From positions 1-37,912 of the forward strand of contig NZ_JAJAUZ010000070.1 of NCBI RefSeq assembly GCF_020532645.1: a stretch of DNA of 37,912 nucleotides. Direction: 5' to 3'. The stretch is from Streptomyces bambusae. GTDB taxonomy: Bacteria; Actinomycetota; Actinomycetes; Streptomycetales; Streptomycetaceae. The notes beneath the pieces are model-generated. The model was not told the origin of the DNA, did no database searches, and saw nothing but the letters and a program-made list of their open reading frames with translations. The position numbers and the translations under genes are program-made. Below are positions 32,244-37,912 of the stretch, in pieces (the stretch's first letter is position 1; every line of letters starts with the position of its first letter).

Positions 32244-33403
32244 CGGTCCGTCTCCCGCAGGGTGTCGTCGGTGCGTACGTCGTCGAAGGCGCGGCGCAGG
32301 ACGTCGCGCTCCCGGTCGTCGGGCGCGCCGCCGCGGACGTGGACCACGAAGTCCTCGGCGATCTCCTGGTCGCTGCGGCCCTTGAGGCGTTCGGCGTACG
32401 AGGGGCCGGGGCCGGTGTCCGCGCCCTGCGGGTCGAACGCGAGGCTCAGGACGTGCGGGAAGCGGGCGGCGAGCCGGGCCATGGGCTCGGCGGGCCGGAC
32501 CGGGTCGGTGAGGGTGGCCTCGACCCAGGCGTCCTCGTGCCGGGCGAGGTCCGGGTCGGCGAGCAGGCCGTCGAGGTCGCCGCGGATCCGGGCGAGGGGC
32601 CGCGGCACGGGGGTGTCGAGGCGTTCGGCGGTCAGCTCGCCGGCGGGGCCGAGTTCGACCAGCCACATGGTCTTGCGGTGGTCGGTCTCGGAGAAGGAGT
32701 AGGCGAGCGGCGAGCCGGAGTAGCGGACCCGGTCCGTGATCGTCTGGCAGCCGTGCAGGTGGCCGAGGGCGGCGTAGTCGACCCCGTCGAAGACGGCCGC
32801 GGGCACGGCGGCGACACCGCCGACGGTGATGTCGCGTTCGCTGTCGCTGGGCTGCCCGCCGGTCACGAAGGCGTGCGCGAGGACGACGGAGCGGGTGCCG
32901 GGGCCGCGGCCCGCGAGGTCGGCGCGGACCCGGTCCATGGCGGCGCCGAGCACCGCCTCGTGCCCGGCCTGCGCGGCCCCGACCTCGTCCTTGACCAGGG
33001 CGGGTTCCAGGTACGGCAGCCCGTAGAAGGCCACGTCCCCGTGGACGTCGGCCAGCACGACGGGGTCGGCGCAGCCCGCCGGGTCGGTGCGCAGGTGGAT
33101 GCCGGCCCGGCCGATGAGTCCGGCGCCGACGCCGAGTCGGTGGGCGGAGTCGTGGTTGCCGGAGATCATCACGGTGGGCACGCCGAGGTCGGCCAGCCGG
33201 TGCAGGGCGCGGTCGAAGAGCCGGACGGCGGGGAGCGGGGGCACGGCGCGGTCGTAGACGTCGCCGGCGACGAGCACCGCGTCCACCTCGTGGGTGCGGG
33301 CGGTGTCGATCAGGTGGTCGACGAAGGCGGCCTGGGCGTCCAGGAGGCCGACGCGGTGGAACGAGCGGCCGAGGTGCCAGTCGGAGGTGTGCAGAAACTT
33401 CAC
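32240..33403 (-). CDS. sbcD: SbcD-type exonuclease subunit
   Basis: A 387-residue Mre11-like metallophosphoesterase. Phosphoesterase motifs in order: TSDWHLGR (6-13), AGDVYDR, SGNHDSAHRLG, AHAFVTGG and LGHLHGCQTI, which together bind two Mn2+ ions. The C-terminal part holds the DNA-capping domain. The GTG at 33403 begins the standard V-KFLHTSDWHLG start. The open frame extends upstream without conserved sequence. It is first in the sbcD-sbcC operon and coupled to sbcC by a 4-base overlap. SbcCD trims palindromes and hairpin ends. A large hairpin-forming element lies nearby at 34157. Confidence 0.95.
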   Translation of the reverse strand: MKFLHTSDWHLGRSFHRVGLLDAQAAFVDHLIDTARTHEVDAVLVAGDVYDRAVPPLPAVRLFDRALHRLADLGVPTVMISGNHDSAHRLGVGAGLIGRAGIHLRTDPAGCADPVVLADVHGDVAFYGLPYLEPALVKDEVGAAQAGHEAVLGAAMDRVRADLAGRGPGTRSVVLAHAFVTGGQPSDSERDITVGGVAAVPAAVFDGVDYAALGHLHGCQTITDRVRYSGSPLAYSFSETDHRKTMWLVELGPAGELTAERLDTPVPRPLARIRGDLDGLLADPDLARHEDAWVEATLTDPVRPAEPMARLAARFPHVLSLAFDPQGADTGPGPSYAERLKGRSDQEIAEDFVVHVRGGAPDDRERDVLRRAFDDVRTDDTLRETDR

Positions 33404-33647
33404 TCGACCCGCCCCGAAGCTCCGACCTGCACGTGTACCGCTCCTCCGCCTCCGAAACCAGCACGGGCCCGGTGCGGGCGCCGTGTCGGCACCCACCACG
33501 CTAGCGCCAGTCGGCACCGGATCCGGCACGGACCTTCAGTCTGCCACCGGCGTCCGGGGTCGGGTGACACCGGATTCCGGCGGCGGTCCGGGTCACGTGC
33601 GGGCGCACGGGGAGCGGATGATCCACGTGGTACGGATCACGCCACGG

Positions 33648-34076
33648 TCACGGAGTGGAGGCCAGGCGGGACACGGCCGCGGCATTGTCCGCCTTCGCCT
33701 GGTCGCGGCTGTCCGGCGGGACGCACACGGTGTCCCAGGGTGCGGCTTCGCGCCAGACGTAACCCGGCTTGCAGGTGTCCGGGCCGTAGGCTCCGCCGCC
33801 GGGCTGCTTGCGGGACGGGCCGAGCTGGTTCTCACGGGCCGACTGGTCCCGGATCTCGGGGGTCACGCACACCAGGTCACCGGTGTACGCCTCGCGCCAC
33901 ACATAGCCCTGCTTGCAGGTGAAAGGCCCGTACGGATCGCTCGCCACGGTCGCGGAACCGGATGGGGCCACGGCGCCGAGCGCGAAACCGGATGGGACCA
34001 CGGCGCCGAGCAGGCCACCCGCCAGCACCAGGGTGACGGCCGACCGGCCGAGCCAACGGCGTACGTCCGTATTCAT
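33648..34076 (-). CDS. small secreted protein with two Cys-containing YVWREA repeats
   Basis: A 142-residue protein that I do not recognise by name. An N-terminal signal peptide (RR at 6-7, hydrophobic to about residue 35) contains a 10-residue duplication, LGAVVPSGFA then LGAVAPSGSA. The mature part holds two copies of YGP-x2-CK-x-GYVWREA-x4-D-x-VCV-x-P (about 49-73 and 97-121), each with two Cys (C54/C70, C102/C118) and each followed by RDQ. The pattern suggests one disulfide per repeat. GGAGG precedes the ATG at 34076. Function is unknown. Similar short repeat proteins occur in streptomycetes, as far as I recall. Confidence 0.85.
   Translation of the reverse strand: MNTDVRRWLGRSAVTLVLAGGLLGAVVPSGFALGAVAPSGSATVASDPYGPFTCKQGYVWREAYTGDLVCVTPEIRDQSARENQLGPSRKQPGGGAYGPDTCKPGYVWREAAPWDTVCVPPDSRDQAKADNAAAVSRLASTP
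33954..34010. repeat. 30-bp tandem duplication inside the signal-peptide coding region
   Basis: Two copies of a 27-base stretch, which starts GAACCGGATGG or AAACCGGATGG and ends ACGGCGCCGAG, sit 30 bases apart and stay in frame. They create the doubled LGAVxPSGxA segment. Confidence 0.85.
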
Positions 34077-34156
34077 TTCAACCTCCTTCACTGCGGCGGC
34101 TCTTGACCGCCGTCCGAAGGCATCGAAGGGGCGGGATCCGCCTCCCCCGTCCCAGG

Positions 34157-34325
34157 CTAGGGGGTGTTGCGAAAGTCCTGTGCGGTGCCCGCGGTGTCCG
34201 GTGCGTGCTCTCGGCGTGCCGGGCGAAGGCCCTCGTACTGGGCGTACTCGGGGCTTCGGCCGGTGCGGCGAGAGGGCGTGCCGGGCGCCGCGGGCGCCGT
34301 GCGGGACTTTCGCAACACCCCCTAG
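34157..34325. mobile_element. 169-bp near-palindromic MITE-like element
   Basis: The ends are a perfect 22-base inverted repeat, CTAGGGGGTGTTGCGAAAGTCC at the left and its complement at the right. The two 85-base arms agree at about three quarters of positions, with a short unpaired centre. CTAG at both ends may be a target duplication or part of the ends. The terminal sequence resembles, from memory, IS5-type ends common in Streptomyces. No transposase is inside, so it would be a non-autonomous copy. It lies between the secreted-protein gene and a decayed cassette. Confidence 0.7.
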
Positions 34326-34370
34326 GCCGGTCCCCGGGCCCCTGCATGTCCGCCCCGAGGACCGCGTCCC

Positions 34371-34960
34371 GTGTCGGAGTTGCGGCGGGCCTACCGGGAG
34401 ACGGCCTGCCTTCTGACCCATTTCGACCCCGGTCTGCTGCTGTTGCCGGACGAAACCGCACCCGGTGGGAACGCCGCGCCGGAACCGGCCGACGACTGCC
34501 GGGTGGTCGGTACGGGCGAGCGCCTCCTCTGGTTGCTGAAACCCGACGTGCGCGAGGCGGCGCTGCGCGGCCTCGCGGGCCCCGGGGGCCGAGGACCTGG
34601 CCACCCGGATCGGGTGAACCGGAGTTCCGCGCTCGTCCGCCTGGCGGTGCCCAGGTGTCCCGGCAGGACCCGAAGGCGCTGGAGCACACCCTGGAGGGGG
34701 CGGGTCTGCCCGCGTCCGAGGAGGCCGTACCGGACACCCTCGCGGAGGCCATCCGGCGAGTGGAGGCCGGCCGGCCGCAGTTGCACGCACGCTTGCAGGA
34801 GATCCTGCAGAGCGCGGCCGGTCCACCTGTCCCGAGACCGGCAGAGCACCGCCCCGTCCGGCCCCCGGGCCCCCGGGCAATGGCGCCGGGCGGGCCACCG
34901 GACCGGACGGTCGTCCGCCTCTCGGAGGGAACGGCCCACGAGCAGCCTGATCAGCCATGA
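34371..34960 (+). pseudogene. decayed first gene of an effector-associated cassette
   Basis: Coding-like sequence appears in three frames in turn. Frame one (GTG 34371) gives a helical stretch ending ERLLWLLKPDVREAALRGLAGP. An extra base in the G-run at 34584-34588 moves it to a second frame, GAEDLATRIG, which hits TGA at 34615-34617 (a likely CGA-to-TGA change). The third frame continues as DPKALEHTLEGAGLPASEE and LAEAIRRVEAGRPQLHARLQEILQSA to a TGA at 34958-34960. That last stop overlaps the ATG of the next remnant (ATGA). The family is not recognised. Breaks in the frame make function unlikely. Confidence 0.6.
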
Positions 34961-35300
34961 GCGCGCCCCCGTACCTGCCGCCCGAAGAGATCCACGAGAT
35001 CGCGGACGCCGCCGTGGCCGCCGGCCTCGACGGCCGGCGGCAGCTGCTCTAAATCGGCATCACACCGCAGTACACGGAGTTCCTGTCCGGCGGCTCCAGT
35101 CCTACGAGCAGATCCTCTGCGACCTGAACGCGATGAACCGGGTCGAACGGCTGGTCGACGGCAGCGTCCCCCTCCGGTCGTGGCTGGAGAACGCCCGCGG
35201 CATGACCCCGGCGGCGACCGCGGCCGCCGTCTTCGACCGCGCCCTGGACACGGTGATCCGGAAGTCGACGGGCGAGCCGGACCCGGAACCGGATGGCTGA
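34957..35300 (+). pseudogene. broken effector-associated-domain (EAD)-like gene
   Basis: The ATG at 34957 opens PPEEIHEIADAAVAAGLDG, then TAA stops it at 35050-35052 after 31 residues. The same frame resumes as IGITPQYTEFL, and after a one-base shift near 35085-35100 another frame carries YEQILCDLNAMNRVERLVDG, SVPLRSWLENA and AAAVFDRALDTVIRK to 35300. Joined, these make a domain of about 110 residues. Its DLNxLNxVxRLxDGxVPLxxWLxNA pattern is what I associate with EAD modules of bacterial conflict proteins (STAND ATPases, caspase- and trypsin-like effectors). Two disabling changes mark a pseudogene. Confidence 0.6.
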
Positions 35301-35331
35301 TCCAGGAGCGGCCGCTCGTATGCTCGGCCGC

Positions 35332-36360
35332 ATGTCCGTACTCATCCGCACGGCCGGCGCCATCGGGCGCATCACCCTCGACCGCCCCGGGGCGCTCAAC
35401 GCCCTCACCCATGACATGGTGCGCCGGATCCATGCGGCGCTGGACGACTGGGAGCAGGATCCGGCGGTGCGCGTGGTGCTGCTCGACGGGGCCGGGGAGC
35501 GGGGTCTCTGCGCGGGTGGCGACATCCGGGCGATCCGGGAGTCGGCGCTGGTGGACCGGTCGCTGGCGCTGGCGTTCTGGCGGGACGAGTACCACCTCAA
35601 CGCCCGGATCGCGCGGCTCGGGAAGCCGTGGGTGGCGCTGATGGACGGGATCGTGATGGGCGGCGGGGTGGGCCTGTCGGCGCACGGGAGCGTCCGGATC
35701 GTCACCGAACGGTCCCGGGTGGCGATGCCGGAGGTGGGCATCGGGTTCGTACCGGACGTCGGCGGTACGTACCTGCTGGGCCGGGCGCCGGGCGAGCTGG
35801 GTGTGCACCTGGCGCTGACGGCCGATGCGATGACCGGGGCGGATGCGGTCGCGTGCGGGTTCGCGGACCGGCTGGTGCCCTCGGAGCGGCTGCCTGAGCT
35901 GGTGGGGGCGCTGGTCGCGGGGGTGTCCGCGGAGGAGGCGGCGGCGTCGGTGGCGGTCCCGGCCGGGGACGGGGAGCTGGCTCGGCACCGGGAGTGGATC
36001 GACCGGTGCTACGGCGCGGAGACGGTGGAGGAGATCGTCGAACGGCTGGACGGGTACGGGGAACCGGCCGCCAAGGAGGCGGCGGCGCGGATCCTGGGCC
36101 ACTCGCCCACGGCGGTGAAGGTCACGCTGGCCGCGGTGCGACGGGCGCGGGCCCTCGGGTCTCTGGAGGAGGTCCTGGAACAGGAGTGGCGGGTCTCGGC
36201 GGCCGCGCTGGCGGGCCCCGACCTGCCGGAGGGGGTGCGCGCTCAGGTGGTCGACAAGGACCGCCGGCCGCGCTGGTCCCCGGCCTCGCTGGCGGAGGTA
36301 CCGGACGCCGCGGTGGCCGCGCACTTCGCGCCGGCGGGGGCCGGGCTGTTCGAGGGGTGA
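35332..36360 (+). CDS. 3-hydroxyisobutyryl-CoA hydrolase-like enoyl-CoA hydratase-family protein
   Basis: A 342-residue crotonase-fold enzyme. The oxyanion-hole segment is GLCAGGDIRAI, and the second active-site segment is MPEVGIGFVPDVGGTYLLGR. The PE..IG..PDVG order and the C-terminal EVLEQEWRVSAAAL region distinguish 3-hydroxyisobutyryl-CoA hydrolases (valine breakdown) from simple hydratases. The family's Glu and Asp are both present. The length fits the hydrolases (about 340-380). The start at 35332 matches the common MSVLIRTAG beginning. ATG 35320 is an alternative nearer to a GGAG site. No other valine-catabolism gene is adjacent. Confidence 0.87.
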   Translation: MSVLIRTAGAIGRITLDRPGALNALTHDMVRRIHAALDDWEQDPAVRVVLLDGAGERGLCAGGDIRAIRESALVDRSLALAFWRDEYHLNARIARLGKPWVALMDGIVMGGGVGLSAHGSVRIVTERSRVAMPEVGIGFVPDVGGTYLLGRAPGELGVHLALTADAMTGADAVACGFADRLVPSERLPELVGALVAGVSAEEAAASVAVPAGDGELARHREWIDRCYGAETVEEIVERLDGYGEPAAKEAAARILGHSPTAVKVTLAAVRRARALGSLEEVLEQEWRVSAAALAGPDLPEGVRAQVVDKDRRPRWSPASLAEVPDAAVAAHFAPAGAGLFEG

Positions 36361-36387
36361 GCGGGTGGCGGGGGTGAGCGGGTGACG
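36355..36387. repeat. 17-bp direct repeat after the hydrolase gene
   Basis: GGGTGAGCGGGTGGCG and GGGTGAGCGGGTGACG begin at 36355 and 36372. The first covers the stop codon of the preceding gene. Confidence 0.7.
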
Positions 36388-36437
36388 GGGGGCGTCGGGA
36401 GCGGTGCGGAGACTCGCGCCGGCCGGCCGTCGTCCGG

Positions 36438-37067
36438 TCAGGCGTCGCCGTACGCCTCGCCGCCGAGCTCCAGGGACGCGGTGCCGGCGGTGGTGTCGGC
36501 CAGCCAGGCCCGGAAGGCGTCGACGTCCGCCTCCGGGAGGCCGATCTCGATCTCCACGGCAGTGCCGTAGCGGACGTCGAGGACGGCCCGGCCGGTGGCC
36601 CGCAGGTCGTTCTGCATCTTCCCGGCCCGCTGGTGGTCGACGGTGACGGTGGCCAGCCGGTAGCGGTGCCGGGTGATGGTGCCGAGGGCGTCCAGGGCCT
36701 CGCCGACCACGCCGCCGTAGGCGCGGATCAGGCCGCCGGCCCCGAGCTTGACCCCGCCGTAGTACCGGGTGACGACGGCGACTGCGTACCGGATCTCGCG
36801 GCGCATCAGCATCTGGAGCATCGGAACGCCTGCGGTACCGCCGGACTCGCCGTCGTCGCTCGCCTTCTGGACGGAGGCGTCGGCGCCGACGACGTACGCG
36901 AAGCAGTTGTGGGTGGCGGTGGGGTGCTCGCGGCGGATGCGGGCGATGAACTCCTGGGCCTCCTGCTCGGTGGCCGCCGGGGCCAGCGCGCAGATGAAGC
37001 GGGAGCGGTTGATCTCGGATTCGTGCACGCCCTCGCGGGCCACCGTCACGTACTGGTCTGCCTTCAC
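36438..37067 (-). CDS. YigZ/IMPACT (UPF0029) family protein
   Basis: A 209-residue protein with the two UPF0029 signatures: SDDGESGGTAGVPMLQML (about 69-86) and VVTRYYGGVKLGAGGLIRAYGG (about 98-119). The C-terminal domain (YRLATVTVDHQRAGKMQNDL and AVEIEIGLPEADVDAFRAWL) has the ferredoxin-like fold of the family. In eukaryotes IMPACT modulates Gcn2. The bacterial YigZ role is unclear, with RNA or ribosome binding suspected. It is cytosolic. The gene is convergent with the hydrolase gene and divergent from the CoA-binding protein. Confidence 0.93.
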   Translation of the reverse strand: MKADQYVTVAREGVHESEINRSRFICALAPAATEQEAQEFIARIRREHPTATHNCFAYVVGADASVQKASDDGESGGTAGVPMLQMLMRREIRYAVAVVTRYYGGVKLGAGGLIRAYGGVVGEALDALGTITRHRYRLATVTVDHQRAGKMQNDLRATGRAVLDVRYGTAVEIEIGLPEADVDAFRAWLADTTAGTASLELGGEAYGDA

Positions 37068-37160
37068 CCACTCACCCTACGGGGAATCCCGGAGGGCTCC
37101 GCCGCCGTTGACAGCGGGTGCGTGCCGGCACCCGGCCGGCGGGCGCGAGGGAGGCAGCAC

Positions 37161-37568
37161 GTGTACGGAGACCCGGCGACCATCCGCAAGATCCTCACCG
37201 AGCTCGGCGACACCTGGGCCGTCGTCGGCCTGTCGGAGAACCGGGACCGGGCCGCGTACGGCGTGGCCGGGGTGCTGCAGCGGTACGGCAAGCGGATCGT
37301 GCCGGTGCATCCGAGTGCGGCGACGGTGCACGGCGAGCGGGGGTATGCGTCGCTGGCGGAGATCCCGTTCCCGGTCGACGTCGTGGACGTGTTCGTGAAC
37401 AGCGGGCTGGCGGGGCCGGTGGCGGACGAGGCGGCGGCGGTCGGGGCCTCGGCGGTCTGGTTCCAACTGGGGGTTGTCGACGAGGCGGCGTATCACCGCA
37501 CGCGGGCGGCCGGCCTCCACATGATCATGGACCGTTGCCCCGCCATCGAAATCCCCGCCCTCGGCTGA
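37161..37568 (+). CDS. CoA-binding domain protein (YccU-like)
   Basis: A 135-residue Rossmann-fold protein of the CoA_binding_2 family. TWAVVGLSENRDRAAYGVAGVLQRYGKRIVPVHP in pattern (about 18-51) is the nucleotide-binding half, followed by VDVVDVFVNSG and AVWFQLGVVDEAA, and the conserved end with MDRCPAIE. The GTG start follows GAGGGAGGC. The role of these small CoA-binding proteins is not known. They resemble the CoA-binding domain of succinyl-CoA synthetase. All family motifs are present. Confidence 0.92.
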   Translation: MYGDPATIRKILTELGDTWAVVGLSENRDRAAYGVAGVLQRYGKRIVPVHPSAATVHGERGYASLAEIPFPVDVVDVFVNSGLAGPVADEAAAVGASAVWFQLGVVDEAAYHRTRAAGLHMIMDRCPAIEIPALG

Positions 37569-37912
37569 CCTCCGGGGCTCCGCCCCGCACCCCGACCGGT
37601 CTGCCGGTCCCCGCGGGGCCGCGTCTGTCCGGGCCGGCCGTCGCCTCAGGGGCCGGCGGGCTGCGGTTGGCCGGGCCGGCTGCGCGCAGGGCTCGGTGCG
37701 TGGGGCAATCCCCGGGCACGGCCGGCGGCCCACCGGGCGGAGGTAGGCCCACCCCGCCATGGGCAGGCCGCCCACCGGGCGGAAGTAGGTCCACCCCGCT
37801 CGGGCCGGCTGCCCACCGGGCGAAGCCCACCCACCCCGCCGTGGGCCGGCCGCCCACCGGGCGGGGGCGAGTTCCAGCCCCTCCGGCGTTTGGGGAGCGG
37901 GGGTTGGGGCGG
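37569..37912. other. gene-free tail of the window, mainly tandem repeats
   Basis: These 344 bases show no convincing gene on either strand. The short open frames are made by the repeated GC-rich sequence. The first part is ordinary GC-rich spacer, and the second part is the repeat array at 37729-37871. Confidence 0.6.
37729..37871. repeat. 41-42 bp imperfect tandem repeat, about 3.5 copies
   Basis: CCCACCGGGCG recurs at 37729, 37771, 37812 and 37853. Each unit continues with a CCCACCCCGC-like stretch and GGGCCGGC. Units vary at several bases. The period is 42, 41 and 41. Confidence 0.85.

Noticed and set aside
29328..32702. A 1124-codon open frame opposite sbcC
   Set aside because: It mirrors the GC-rich codons of sbcC and sbcD, is Gly/Arg/Ala-rich and has no domain. 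SbcC shows every expected motif.
34371..35300. A continuous 309-codon frame read as one intact protein
   Set aside because: Its middle third is Arg/Pro-rich nonsense, while the sensible sequence there lies in other frames. It is better explained as two broken genes.
1..37912. tRNA, rRNA, CRISPR array, plasmid or phage origin
   Set aside because: I saw no cloverleaf with CCA-type end, no rRNA-like sequence, no regularly spaced repeat-spacer pattern and no integrase or replication gene.

Overview
The window is very GC-rich, tightly packed chromosomal DNA of a Streptomyces or close relative. The GC-biased third codon positions, GTG/TTG starts, an XRE (DUF5753)/DUF397/anti-sigma ATPase module, an ECF41 sigma factor and Lrp, ROK and GntR regulators all point there. 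I saw no rRNA, tRNA, CRISPR array, intact transposase or phage gene. Most of the window looks like core chromosome. The accessory-looking part is 33.6-35.3 kb.

Layout. 0-2.3 kb: a VOC-fold protein, then a divergent regulatory module (anti-sigma-type ATPase one way, XRE regulator plus DUF397 partner the other). 2.3-7.1 kb: a complete set of the four late biotin genes, bioF divergent from an overlapping bioB-bioA-bioD operon closed by a hairpin. BioB carries an unusual Cys/His-rich C-terminal tail. 7.2-8.4 kb: a methyltransferase and a GNAT acetyltransferase. 8.6-11 kb: two overlapping CNNM/CBS membrane proteins. 11-14.3 kb: an SGNH hydrolase, purB with a probable leaderless start, a mug-type DNA glycosylase overlapping the purB stop, and an unknown protein. 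14.3-18 kb: an ABC exporter (permease and ATPase) divergent from a NarL-type two-component system, with two strong palindromes between them. 18-20.7 kb: a ROK regulator convergent with a GntR/UTRA regulator across a 670-bp gene-free, repeat-rich gap. 20.9-24.5 kb: sigJ-like ECF41 sigma factor, a divergent alpha/beta hydrolase, and a Tat-exported PhoD-type phosphatase preceded by a PHO-box-like repeat. 24.7-28 kb: a membrane-anchored ACT-GNAT acetyltransferase and a DUF885 metallopeptidase-like protein, ended by a long hairpin. 28.1-33.4 kb: a rhodanese divergent from an Lrp/AsnC regulator, then the sbcD-sbcC repair nuclease pair.

33.6-35.3 kb is the most unusual part: a small secreted protein built of two Cys repeats, a 169-bp near-palindromic element with 22-bp perfect ends, and the frameshifted remains of a two-gene cassette whose second gene resembles an effector-associated domain of bacterial conflict systems. 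The window closes with a 3-hydroxyisobutyryl-CoA hydrolase-like enzyme, a YigZ/IMPACT protein, a CoA-binding protein and a 41-bp tandem repeat.

How genes work together: BioF, BioA, BioD and BioB carry pimeloyl thioester to biotin; SbcC and SbcD form one nuclease; the sensor kinase and regulator probably control the adjacent ABC exporter; the XRE, DUF397 and ATPase proteins probably form one regulatory unit. I found no intact novel multi-gene system. The best leads are the decayed conflict cassette, the hairpin element beside it, the BioB tail and the membrane ACT-GNAT protein. All family assignments come from reading motifs, without database searches.
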